From: Halorhabdus salina
GTDB lineage: Archaea; Halobacteriota; Halobacteria; Halobacteriales; Haloarculaceae
Assembly (NCBI RefSeq): GCF_013839425.1
Contig: NZ_JACDNP010000009.1
Span: forward strand, 17,768 to 81,767
Direction of reading: 5' to 3'
Length of the DNA: 64,000 bases
Below are positions 19,263 through 26,625 of this stretch, piece after piece. The position numbers and the translations under genes are program-made. Within the stretch, counting starts at the first letter, position 1; the number at the start of each line of letters is the position of its first letter. A model generated the notes under the pieces. The model did no database searches. It saw nothing but the letters and a program-made list of their open reading frames with translations, and had not been told where the DNA came from.

Positions 19263-20300
19263 TCACTCGTCGACGAATTCCTCGACGCCGTCCAGATCGA
19301 GGACGTATGCAGGACCGAAGGCCGTTGCCGGCGTCTGGTAGCCGGTCAGGTCCGTGTCCGAGCCAATCCGTTCGAGCGCCGTTGTCGCTGCATCGATCGT
19401 CAACGCGTACGTTTCGGGTGTTTCCAGTCGCGACGTGACGGTTCGGTCGCCATCAGTCGCCTCTCCCCAGACGGAGACCCGATCGCGTTGCCGTACGCGC
19501 TCGGACGGCCCGGTGACGAGCGCCCGGGCGAGTGCCTGCAACCCACGCTTTACCGTGGGGATCGCCAGCAGCGGTGACACATAGGAACTCGTCCGGAGCA
19601 GGTACTCGGCGTACTCGGGGGCGGTCAGATACACCTCGATGGTCTCGATGCCGGTCGAATAGTATGCCGTCGAGACGTCACCCATCGGCGCGCTGACAGC
19701 GTGTGTCGGCCCCGTTCCGAAGTCGATGGGTCGCGTTCTCGATCCCGGGGGTTCCGACTTGAGTGCCCCTCCCCTCCGAATCATCCCGCCTGCATCAACC
19801 TGGTCGAGGGCAGTCGCCAGCGTCCCTCCGGAGACCGATCCCGGCGTGTCTATCCCCAGTCTGAGTTGCGTCGCACTCGGCAGTCTGTCGTGGAGATGAG
19901 CGGCCAGACAGTCAGTCGGAACGACGTCGAAGCCGATCCCCGGAAGGAGACAGACGTCCGCCTCTTCGGCGTCCCGGTCGCGCTCTGCCAGTGCCTCGAA
20001 GACGGGGATCTCGCCAGTGATGTCGAGATAGTGCGTCCCGGTTGCCAGACAGGCCTCGACCATCGGGTCGGCGGTTTTGCTGAAGGGGCCGGCACAGTTG
20101 AGGACAGTGTCGATCCCATCGAGATGGCTCCGGGCGTCCTTGAGGGGGAAGACGCAGGAGTCGACACCCAACTGGAAGGCGAGTCCGCGGGTCTTCGTCC
20201 CGTTGCGCCCGGCGAGGACGACGTCGAGGCCTCGATCGACTGCTTCCCGGGCGATGAGTTCGCCCGTGTACCCGTAGGCCCCGTAGATGAGTGCGGTCAT
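19263..20300 (-). CDS. Saccharopine-dehydrogenase-like / trans-acting enoyl reductase family oxidoreductase
   Basis: A 345-residue Rossmann-fold protein with the N-terminal dinucleotide motif YGAYGYTGELIA, then VVLAGRNGTK, VLNCAGPFSKTADPMVEACL and HYLDITGEIPVFEAL. Those segments are shared by the saccharopine dehydrogenase-like group, which includes mycobacterial trans-acting enoyl reductase. No lysine-pathway genes are next to it, so a role in lipid reduction is as likely as in amino-acid metabolism. Length is as expected. The gene is isolated between DUF3604 and the TumE island. Confidence 0.78.
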   Translation of the reverse strand: MTALIYGAYGYTGELIAREAVDRGLDVVLAGRNGTKTRGLAFQLGVDSCVFPLKDARSHLDGIDTVLNCAGPFSKTADPMVEACLATGTHYLDITGEIPVFEALAERDRDAEEADVCLLPGIGFDVVPTDCLAAHLHDRLPSATQLRLGIDTPGSVSGGTLATALDQVDAGGMIRRGGALKSEPPGSRTRPIDFGTGPTHAVSAPMGDVSTAYYSTGIETIEVYLTAPEYAEYLLRTSSYVSPLLAIPTVKRGLQALARALVTGPSERVRQRDRVSVWGEATDGDRTVTSRLETPETYALTIDAATTALERIGSDTDLTGYQTPATAFGPAYVLDLDGVEEFVDE

Positions 20301-20412
20301 ATTCAGATATCGGGCTCAGTTGACAAAAGAATGCGTGCTCACACTCTGTGAGAGCTGAGACGAGCCGCCAGGGTTTCCGGATGCCGGACCGTGGTCGGTC
20401 TTTGGCGTCCGA

Positions 20413-20446
20413 TCAACAGACCGGCTTCGGGTTGACGCCCATCGAC
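20413..20446. repeat. Direct repeat, distal copy (3' end of rubrerythrin-like gene)
   Basis: Thirty-four bases identical to 21258-21291, at a spacing of 845 bp. On the minus strand it encodes the last residues MGVNPKPVC and the stop of the rubrerythrin-like protein. Weak similarity (CCA.GGA) continues for about ten bases on the island side. It is an orphan gene end with no gene body in front of it. Confidence 0.92.
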
Positions 20447-20483
20447 CCCATGGAACCGCTGGCCGTATCGTGAGGACGACAAC

Positions 20484-20510
20484 GTTTAACCTGTTGTGGT
20501 GGGTAACAAC
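20484..20510 (+). promoter_or_regulatory. Promoter and inverted repeat before the toxin-antitoxin pair
   Basis: A TTTAAC box at 20485-20490 lies about 29 bp before the ATG at 20515, fitting a leaderless transcript. Between them GTTGT (20493-20497) and ACAAC (20506-20510) form a 5-bp inverted repeat, a plausible autoregulatory operator for the downstream HTH protein. Confidence 0.4.
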
Positions 20511-20514
20511 GGTC

Positions 20515-20826
20515 ATGGCCGGCGACGAGGAAACAAAGTTGCTCGTCGACGTCACCAAGGATTTCGGCGACCGGTACGCGGAGATCTCCGCGTACGAGGT
20601 TCCGGAATCCGAGCGCTATCCCGACGGCGTCAAGTACGCGATGCAGTACGGCAATGCGGCCGGGGAAACGATCATTCGATACGACAACTTCCCCGATCAT
20701 CCCGAGGTCGGCCGCCACCACAAGCATCGGGCTGACGGCACTGTCGAAGCGATCGAGTTCGAGGGATTGCGGGCGCTGTACGAGCGATTCAAGTCAGAGG
20801 TGATAAAACATGGTCACGACTGGTAA
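20515..20826 (+). CDS. TumE-type (DUF6516) toxin
   Basis: A 103-residue protein. The C-terminal part has the H-x-H-x3-H-x-H-like run VGRHHKHRADGT and the preceding YGNAAGETIIRYDN strand that mark the DUF6516/TumE family. TumE is the toxin of a two-gene system with an HTH antitoxin, TumA. Its biochemical activity is not evident from the sequence. The start is the ATG after a TATA-like element. The stop overlaps the start of the HTH partner by 17 bases, as in tightly coupled pairs. The pair is enclosed by two copies of the 3' end of a rubrerythrin-like gene. Confidence 0.8.
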   Translation: MAGDEETKLLVDVTKDFGDRYAEISAYEVPESERYPDGVKYAMQYGNAAGETIIRYDNFPDHPEVGRHHKHRADGTVEAIEFEGLRALYERFKSEVIKHGHDW

Positions 20827-21232
20827 CGAGGAATATCATTCCGTTCGCACGCTACACGTTCGGTTCCGTGAGGGCGACGACGAGGCCCTCGAAGATGCAT
20901 TGGACGCCCTCGATCGGGGCGAGTCACCGGACTCACACCTCGAAGTCGTCTATCATGATCCGGCGGACATCCATCAGGTAACCCGGCCAAAAACCCTCAC
21001 ACTCCTCCGGACGATCGTCCAGCACGAACCGTCGAGCATCCGCGAAACGGCACGTCTCGTCGATCGCGACGTCAGTCAGGTCCACCGGAACCTGCAGGAA
21101 CTCGCTGACCTACATCTTGTTGAGTTGATCGACGACGGTAACGCCAAACGTCCGTCGGTGTGGTACGACGCCATCGACATCGATCTTCCGCTCACTCAGT
21201 CTGCGATCGATTCGGAAAACGTCCGTGCCTGA
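20810..21232 (+). CDS. TumA-type HTH antitoxin
   Basis: A 140-residue protein whose frame starts inside the toxin gene. Residues ~10-45 are an acidic N-terminal segment (TLHVRFREGDDEALEDALDAL). Residues ~60-110 form a winged helix (KTLTLLRTIVQHEPSSIRETARLVDRDVSQVHRNLQELADL), of the MarR/ArsR sort. Translational coupling to the upstream DUF6516 gene and the shared island make it the antitoxin and probable autorepressor. No zinc-binding Cys are present. The region between its stop and the 34-bp repeat is only 25 bases. Confidence 0.8.
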   Translation: MVTTGNEEYHSVRTLHVRFREGDDEALEDALDALDRGESPDSHLEVVYHDPADIHQVTRPKTLTLLRTIVQHEPSSIRETARLVDRDVSQVHRNLQELADLHLVELIDDGNAKRPSVWYDAIDIDLPLTQSAIDSENVRA

Positions 21233-21257
21233 CCGTTAACAGGTATCACTACGCTCC

Positions 21258-21291
21258 TCAACAGACCGGCTTCGGGTTGACGCCCATCGAC
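21258..21291. repeat. Direct repeat, proximal copy (3' end of rubrerythrin-like gene)
   Basis: Identical to 20413-20446 over 34 bases. It forms the true end of the rubrerythrin-like gene, including its stop codon, so the inserted toxin-antitoxin segment leaves that gene intact. Confidence 0.92.
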
Positions 21292-21893
21292 TCCAGGGAT
21301 TCGGTATAGGCGTCGTAGGCTTCTTGGATCGCACCACTCGCGGCCTCGGCCGCTCGCTCCCATTCTTCTTCCGCGTCCTCTTCACAGACCGATTCGAGTA
21401 ATTCGCTAGCCCGCTCCAGTTGCGGGTCGAGATCCCCGCCGACGTCCCGGAACAGCTGTGCCGTCTGGGGATCGGCCTCGCCGACGAAGTAGCCCGTGAA
21501 CTGCTCTTTTGACTTCTCGGCGGCGATCGTTCGGCCGACAAACCCACCCAGGCGCTCGACAGTGTCGTCCAGATCACGGAGATATTGTTGGATCGCGGGC
21601 ACGGTCTCGCCCGGTTCGTGCTCGTCGAGTTTCCCGGACACGCGCTCGTAGTGATCCCGTTCTTCGGCGGCCGTTTCCGCGAAGGCGTCGGCGACCGCGT
21701 CGGTGTCCTCGCTGTCGGCCCACTGCTGATAGGTAACGGCAGCGTGGTGTTCGGCGTCGGCGGCCGCCGCGAGGACCGTGTCGTCGTCCATGTCCCCGTC
21801 AGTGTCGGCGTAGAGGGCTTTCGAGGAGCCCAGTCGCGAGAGGGCGGTGTCGTTGTCCGTACGAATCCGATCGATGAATTGCGTTGCGTCCAT
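21258..21893 (-). CDS. Rubrerythrin-like / ferritin-like four-helix protein
   Basis: A 211-residue acidic helical protein. The helical segments carry Glu/His pairs spaced as in ferritin-like di-iron proteins: ADAEHHAAVTYQQW near residue 45, then AAEERDHYERVSGK near residue 75. The rest is long amphipathic helices and a short tail, SMGVNPKPVC. Haloarchaeal annotations call such proteins rubrerythrin family. It may handle peroxide or iron; the rubredoxin Cys4 domain is absent. ATG at 21893 gives MDATQF; the frame upstream is open but not family-like. Its last 34 bases are duplicated at 20413. Confidence 0.75.
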   Translation of the reverse strand: MDATQFIDRIRTDNDTALSRLGSSKALYADTDGDMDDDTVLAAAADAEHHAAVTYQQWADSEDTDAVADAFAETAAEERDHYERVSGKLDEHEPGETVPAIQQYLRDLDDTVERLGGFVGRTIAAEKSKEQFTGYFVGEADPQTAQLFRDVGGDLDPQLERASELLESVCEEDAEEEWERAAEAASGAIQEAYDAYTESLESMGVNPKPVC

Positions 21894-21998
21894 ACCCGGG
21901 GTTGGCCCGCGGTGGGTTAGAAGCCACCGGTGGCTGCAAACGTCACGAGTGCCCCCGATCGGCGTAACACACAAGCGGACTGGCCGTGACCGTGGGAT

Positions 21999-22835
21999 AT
22001 GGAGCGCATCCCCTTGGGTATCCAGCAACTGGATTCGCTGATCGACGGCGGGGCACCCCGCGGGACGGTCGTCTTGCTATCTGGCGAATCGGGGGCCGGC
22101 GCACGCGAGTTCATGTACACTGCCGCAACGATGAACGGCCTCGCGAGGGGCGAGGCGGAACTCCACGACCTCTATTACGGCGATCTCGCGGCAAACGCGA
22201 CGCTCCCTGAGGAAATCCACTACGTCTCCTTTACTGCTGGGGAGTCACAGTTCCGCTGGGAACTCTCACAGACCCTCGAGACGGATATCGTCGAGGGCGC
22301 TGCCGACGCGATCACGTTCCACGACCTCTCGACGGACTTCTTTCATGCCAGTCCACTTCCCCGGGAGTGGTACGCCGAACGCACGCCGAGCGTGACCGAT
22401 CTCCGATCGCGGACTGACCGGGAAGGGTTGCTGTCGGCCTTTGGCGACCTGATGACCGACAATGCGGCCGATAATCTCGTCGTGATCGACTCACTGACGG
22501 ATCTCGTCGCCGCAAACGACGAGGACATCTCCTGGTCGGACATCAATTACGTCCTCAAGGGCCTCCAAAAGGCAGCCCACCGCTGGGATGGACTCATTCT
22601 TGCCCACATCAATCACGAGACGATCTCACCAGAGCGACTCGGCCAGCTGGTCGACGCCGTCAACGGGACCATGCGCTTCGAGTGGGAGAGCGGCGGCAGC
22701 ACCCGCGCCCGGACGCTCGTCGTCAAGCAGTTCCGGGGCGTGCTTTCACAGCTCGAAGACGAGAACATCGTTCGCTTCGAGACCGAGATCGACGACGACG
22801 GCTTTGACATCTCGGACATCCGGAAGATCCGCTAA
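21999..22835 (+). CDS. RadA/KaiC-like ATPase-fold protein with altered Walker A
   Basis: A 278-residue protein of the haloarchaeal HTR-like/KaiC-RadA group. The N-terminus IPLGIQQLDSLIDGGAPRGTVVLLSG is typical of the KaiC fold, and a Walker B-like strand NLVVIDSLTDLV lies near residue 165. The phosphate loop reads GESGAGARE: the Lys of GKT/S is replaced by Ala-Arg, so ATP binding may be altered or lost. I recall similar changes in other haloarchaeal members, so it is probably not a recent mutation. The next gene is a zinc-finger coiled-coil protein 74 bp downstream in the same direction. Confidence 0.78.
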   Translation: MERIPLGIQQLDSLIDGGAPRGTVVLLSGESGAGAREFMYTAATMNGLARGEAELHDLYYGDLAANATLPEEIHYVSFTAGESQFRWELSQTLETDIVEGAADAITFHDLSTDFFHASPLPREWYAERTPSVTDLRSRTDREGLLSAFGDLMTDNAADNLVVIDSLTDLVAANDEDISWSDINYVLKGLQKAAHRWDGLILAHINHETISPERLGQLVDAVNGTMRFEWESGGSTRARTLVVKQFRGVLSQLEDENIVRFETEIDDDGFDISDIRKIR

Positions 22836-22909
22836 CCGTCGGCCCGGCCGTCAGTATCGATCCTGGGAACGCGTGGCAAACCCTTAACTGTCCGCTCGGA
22901 GAACTGCCG

Positions 22910-23848
22910 ATGATGGGAAGGGAGTCGACGGATTCGCAGGACTCGACGGCCTCGTTACCCGCGGACCTGGTCGAGTGGCTCGACGAGCGAGCCGCTGAAC
23001 TCGACATCGACCGCGACGTGGTGCTCGAACAGCTCGTGGCGGCCTACCGGCAGACTGCAGACCACGATGGTGACACCCCCGCGGACGTTGGAGTCAGTTC
23101 CGTCGACCGCGAGCGGATCGAAGCCGTCGTGGCTGAGGTCCTCGAACAGCGACAGCCCGAAATCGCCGACGACGTCGCCGCGGCAGTTAGCGAGCGTTTC
23201 GCAGATAGCGAAGCCGTCGAGGAACGCATTGGGGCCGTTGAACGGAATTTCCAGTCGAAACTCGAAGACGTTCGCGAGCGGGTCGTCCAGGTCAAACGCG
23301 AGACCGACGGGAAGGCATCAGCTGACCACGCCCACGACGCCTTTGATCGACTGGAGACGATCGACGACCGTCTGGCTGATATCGAAGCCGAGGTGGCCGC
23401 TCTGGAGGCGGAGATCGACGCGGCTCCCGACGCGAACGAGTTGGCAGCGCTGGAATCGGCCGTCGAGGATCTCACTGACTCGGTCGAGGCCCGCGAACAA
23501 CGACTCACAGACGCCGAGGAGAAACTCCGGACGGTTGGCTGGGCGATCAGCGATCTCCGGGACGAACGCGACCAGCGGGGAACCGACACGCTCGAACGGC
23601 TCAAAGCCGCTGCGGCCGGACACGACGTTAGCCGGGCGGTCTGTCAGAACTGTGGCAATGCTGTTGAAATTAGCCTGATGACTCGGCCCGCTTGTCCGCA
23701 CTGCAACGCCGCGGTGACCAACGTCGAACCGGCGAGTGGCTTTTTCAGTAAACCCGCGCTGGTCACCGCGTCCCAGATCGAGGCCGGAGACGACAGAGAC
23801 GCCCGAGATGGCGATGTTTCGGCGACAGGACAAGGTGACTGGCGATGA
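22910..23848 (+). CDS. CopG-like coiled-coil protein with zinc finger
   Basis: A 312-residue very acidic protein. The first ~50 residues resemble a ribbon-helix-helix motif (SLPADLVEWLDERAAELDIDRDVVLEQL). Residues ~65-225 are one long coiled coil rich in Glu, Asp and Ala (RLETIDDRLADIEAEVAALE). Residues ~243-265 carry CQNCG and CPHCN pairs for one zinc. It overlaps the next gene by four bases (ATGA), so they form an operon. The function is unknown. The architecture fits a structural or regulatory DNA-associated protein; the family occurs widely in haloarchaea. Confidence 0.7.
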   Translation: MMGRESTDSQDSTASLPADLVEWLDERAAELDIDRDVVLEQLVAAYRQTADHDGDTPADVGVSSVDRERIEAVVAEVLEQRQPEIADDVAAAVSERFADSEAVEERIGAVERNFQSKLEDVRERVVQVKRETDGKASADHAHDAFDRLETIDDRLADIEAEVAALEAEIDAAPDANELAALESAVEDLTDSVEAREQRLTDAEEKLRTVGWAISDLRDERDQRGTDTLERLKAAAAGHDVSRAVCQNCGNAVEISLMTRPACPHCNAAVTNVEPASGFFSKPALVTASQIEAGDDRDARDGDVSATGQGDWR

Positions 23849-24471
23849 GTGACGAAGACGACGAGAACAGCGACGAGACCCCATTCGATGCGGTTGACGC
23901 CAGCGAGGACGATCCGTTCGACCGGATCGACGTCGAGGATCGTCCGGACGATCCGTTCGCCGACCTTGCTGATCGACAGGACCGCGACCGCGATGCCGAG
24001 GCGGCCCGGTTCGACGACTTCGGATACGAAGACGATCGGACTGACTCCACCCCTGCGGACGTCGATCACCAGCCGGATGCAGGCGACAGCGTCGAGGAAG
24101 AACCGGTCGTCGAGCGTGGAATCGACGACCCGTTCGATCGGTTCGGCGTCGATCGCCGCGAGGCCGATCCGTTCGAGCAACTGGGCGAGCGTAGCGAACC
24201 TGTCGACGCCGAACAGGACTCCGAGATGTGGGAGACCCTCTCCCGGAGCGAAGCCGAACCGGAGACCGAAAAACAGGGCCAGCGACGCTTCGCCGAGGTG
24301 TCGAAACACAGCTACTGTGAGCAGTGTGACTACTTCTCCGACCCGCCCGAGGTCGCCTGTTCGAACGAGGGCACGGACATCATCGAGTTCGTCGACAGCG
24401 AGACCGTCCGGGTGGCCGACTGTCCGATCGTCGCCGAACGCGAGGAATTGGCCGATTACGAGTCCGAGTAG
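23845..24471 (+). CDS. Acidic haloarchaeal protein with DPF repeats and Cys-rich tail
   Basis: A 208-residue extremely acidic protein. The first ~135 residues are low complexity with recurring D-D-P-F-D/A-R/D motifs (EDDPFDRI, PDDPFADL, IDDPFDRF, EADPFEQL), likely disordered with short sticky segments. The last ~60 residues fold around Cys residues: HSYCEQCDYFSDPPEVACSNEG and VADCPIV. It is translationally coupled to the coiled-coil protein before it. I do not recognise a function; the repeats look like short linear binding motifs. Confidence 0.7.
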   Translation: MSDEDDENSDETPFDAVDASEDDPFDRIDVEDRPDDPFADLADRQDRDRDAEAARFDDFGYEDDRTDSTPADVDHQPDAGDSVEEEPVVERGIDDPFDRFGVDRREADPFEQLGERSEPVDAEQDSEMWETLSRSEAEPETEKQGQRRFAEVSKHSYCEQCDYFSDPPEVACSNEGTDIIEFVDSETVRVADCPIVAEREELADYESE

Positions 24472-24519
24472 GGACAGACGAGTGACTTTTGGCCCCCTGG
24501 CCCGTCCGTCTGCGTATCA

Positions 24520-24831
24520 ATGCAGTTCTGCGACGAGTGTGGTTCGATGATGCACGCTGACGGCGACGAGATGATCTGTCAGAGCTGTGGCTATCGCGAG
24601 CCCAAAGATCAGGAACTGGCCGAGTCGTTCGTCTCGACGGAAGATCAGAGCGACGACGACGTCATCGAGACCGAGGAAGACGCCAACTTCGAGGGGAAAC
24701 CCACCGCTGACGACGTGGTTTGTGACGAGTGTGGCCACGGCGAAGCCTGGTACACGATCAAACAGACCGGTGCGGCGGATGAACCGCCGACGCGGTTTTT
24801 CAAGTGCCAGAAACGCAAGAGTGTAGCATAA
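24520..24831 (+). CDS. Transcription factor S, C-terminally truncated copy
   Basis: A TFIIS/Rpb9-like elongation factor of 103 residues. The N-terminal zinc ribbon (CDECGS, CQSCGY), acidic linker and C-terminal domain up to TRFFKC are normal, with the catalytic acidic hairpin ADEPP retained. After FFKC the family should continue with CxDCG-type residues to the last zinc ligand. Here it ends QKRKSVA, so two zinc ligands seem to be missing. The sequence turns AT-rich exactly there. The complete paralogue starts the AT-rich block on the other strand. Probably damaged by insertion, though an altered regulator remains possible. Confidence 0.75.
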   Translation: MQFCDECGSMMHADGDEMICQSCGYREPKDQELAESFVSTEDQSDDDVIETEEDANFEGKPTADDVVCDECGHGEAWYTIKQTGAADEPPTRFFKCQKRKSVA

Positions 24832-24917
24832 TTGTAATCAAAAATCGGAATTTCTATCGCTATTTGAGAATTCGAATCTCTGTTTGAAACCGTTGACTCT
24901 GGACTCGACAACGATTC

Positions 24918-25238
24918 TCAGTTGTAGTCTCTCCACCGATTCCCGCAATCAGTACATTTGAAGAATCGAGTTGGTGGCTCATCAGCAGATCCAGTTTGCT
25001 TGATCGTGTACCACGCTTCGCCGTTTCCACAGTCATCACAGGTTACGCTATCATCCGTTGGCTTCCCCTCGAAGTTTGCGTCTTCCTCAGTCTCGATTAA
25101 TTCATCACCTGTCTGTTCAGTTGTCGTCACGAAATCAGACGCATCGCCCTCTTGCTCCGCCTCGCATCCACAGCTGGCACAGACCATCATCCGGTCTTGC
25201 TTTTTCATCATCGAGCCGCATTCGTCGCAAAATTGCAT
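24918..25238 (-). CDS. Transcription factor S, complete second copy
   Basis: A 106-residue TFS/TFIIS-like RNA-cleavage factor, convergent with the truncated copy. It has both zinc ribbons complete: CDECGS and CASCGC at the N-terminus, CDDCGN and CTDCGN at the C-terminus, plus the cleavage-stimulating ADEPP hairpin. Its DNA is clearly AT-richer than that of its paralogue, although the proteins agree through most of the length. The start is the ATG giving MQFCDE, with an in-frame ATG three codons upstream. It likely came with the AT-rich block and may now supply the working factor. Confidence 0.88.
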   Translation of the reverse strand: MQFCDECGSMMKKQDRMMVCASCGCEAEQEGDASDFVTTTEQTGDELIETEEDANFEGKPTDDSVTCDDCGNGEAWYTIKQTGSADEPPTRFFKCTDCGNRWRDYN

Positions 25239-25323
25239 GTTACACATAACCTATACAGTTGGTGGTTATAGGCTTTACATTTGGATCCCCAAGTCCGCGG
25301 TAAAACCAGTATCACAACAACCA

Positions 25324-25470
25324 ATGGGATCGCATAGACGTTGTGAGACAGGATTCACTCTGTCCTCAGATGAGATCTCTCTCGGACGATTCGTGGATGG
25401 TGAGCCTGAAACCGAGGAATCTTTCGACGACCTCCGACCTGCGATTGCTCGACTGAATGCTCAGATATAG
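25324..25470 (+). CDS. Short 48-residue open frame, possible gene remnant
   Basis: Begins ATG GGA TCG and encodes MGSHRRCETGFTLSSDEISL then an acidic tail ending ARLNAQI. Its composition is protein-like, but it is short and I recognise no family. It lies alone in an AT-rich intergenic stretch at 25239-25607 that otherwise shows nothing coding. It could be the end of a gene lost from the decayed block. Confidence 0.25.
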   Translation: MGSHRRCETGFTLSSDEISLGRFVDGEPETEESFDDLRPAIARLNAQI

Positions 25471-25607
25471 TAATCTCCAGAAGTTTCTACTCACATCTTT
25501 CGGCCTTATTCCAAAAAAAACCGACAGACTTCACCTGTTTCCATCCGTGGCCTCGACGAAGACTTCCAGATTCTACTATAACACCTCTTGACGACACTCC
25601 ACTAACC

Positions 25608-25772
25608 GTGCGTGAGCACGAGGTTTGGTGGCTCACGAGTGAGCATTCTCACAAGCAGGTTGCTGACTGGTTGGGAATAACCGATGAAACTGTATATACT
25701 CACCTCTCAAATATCCCTCAAAAGCGTCAAACGGCTCAACAGACTCTCAGCCTACTCAGAGCAAGTAACTGA
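25608..25772 (+). pseudogene. HTH fragment of LuxR/sigma-region-4 type
   Basis: Fifty-four codons from a GTG, preceded in frame by Leu-Thr. The peptide VREHEVWWLTSEHSHKQVAD then WLGITDETVYTHLSNI is a clear helix-turn-helix of the LuxR/sigma-70 region 4 kind (cf. L-T-x-R-E-x-E-V ... VAxxLGIxxxTVxTHL). No domain precedes it and no ATG exists in the frame, so it is probably the tail of a larger regulator or transposon protein, or a very small stand-alone HTH. Confidence 0.4.
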
Positions 25773-25832
25773 GCCTATTTTCGATTCGTGGCGTGGCAAC
25801 ATCCACAGCAGTAGCATCTGTGAGTGAAATTC

Positions 25833-26625
25833 ATGAGTCAACTTGTGTTAACGTGCACCATAGTTGGTGAGGTGATGAAACCAGAGGACAAATTCGGCAA
25901 CGAGATCTACACGCACGTGTACGACGAGCTCTACGAATACGGCGTCCGCTTGATGAAGATTGGCTATCAGGAGTCACGAAACAAACCAAATCTCTTCTAC
26001 TTCCCGAAATTCGGTGATGTGACGTTCTTTTTGGATATTCGAGGGACTCGGGAAGTGAAAATCTGGGAGGATACTCACCCCTGTTCTACTGGAATATCGA
26101 CCTCACGGTGCCTGACTGGGCTAAGCGACGGATGCTCAAGGAGGAAGGGGAACGGTTGTTGGATCATCAGATACTGCTTCGCCTGAGTTTCTACGCTGGA
26201 CTTGGGTCGCCACTCAGTACTGACGACGATACGCTCTCTGATCCGCTTGGTTTCCCAGATGGCTACTGCCGTGTCTGTGGTACGGACATCCGTGAGAACG
26301 AGAACTACTGTTCAGTTGAGTGTGAACAAGAGGCACTACCGAGTAGATTCTGTGAAGCCTTCGAAGACCCGCTTGACTGGGACGATACGATACATCACCA
26401 CGTGAGCTAGTTCCCTGAAGAGACGGTCACAGTTTGTCGGTCGTGCCACAACAAGATACATATGGATGAGAGATTCCACCAGATATTGAATTCCTACACA
26501 AACTGGAAGGGGAAGTGTTGGAAGAAGCAGAAGAAAAGTTCCAGGATTTCTCAGACGGCACATTGTACGAGGAAGAGAACGAGAGGGGAAGACAGACGAT
26601 GCAGGAGCTCCAGAATCTCGGTTAG
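25833..26625 (+). pseudogene. HNH endonuclease pseudogene
   Basis: One protein can be followed through three frames. It starts MSQLVLTCTIVGEV, shifts near 26075-26084 into VPDWAKRRMLKEEG, passes a Cys-rich part (CRVCGTDI, YCSVEC), and reaches an in-frame TAG at 26408-26410 within IHHHVS-stop-FPEETVTVCRSCH. It then shifts again near 26480 and ends EELQNLG-like at 26625. HHHVS, CRSCHNKIH and the spacing identify an HNH nuclease of the homing/restriction sort. Three lesions make it a pseudogene; TAC to TAG would explain the stop. AT-rich, so probably foreign. Confidence 0.7.
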
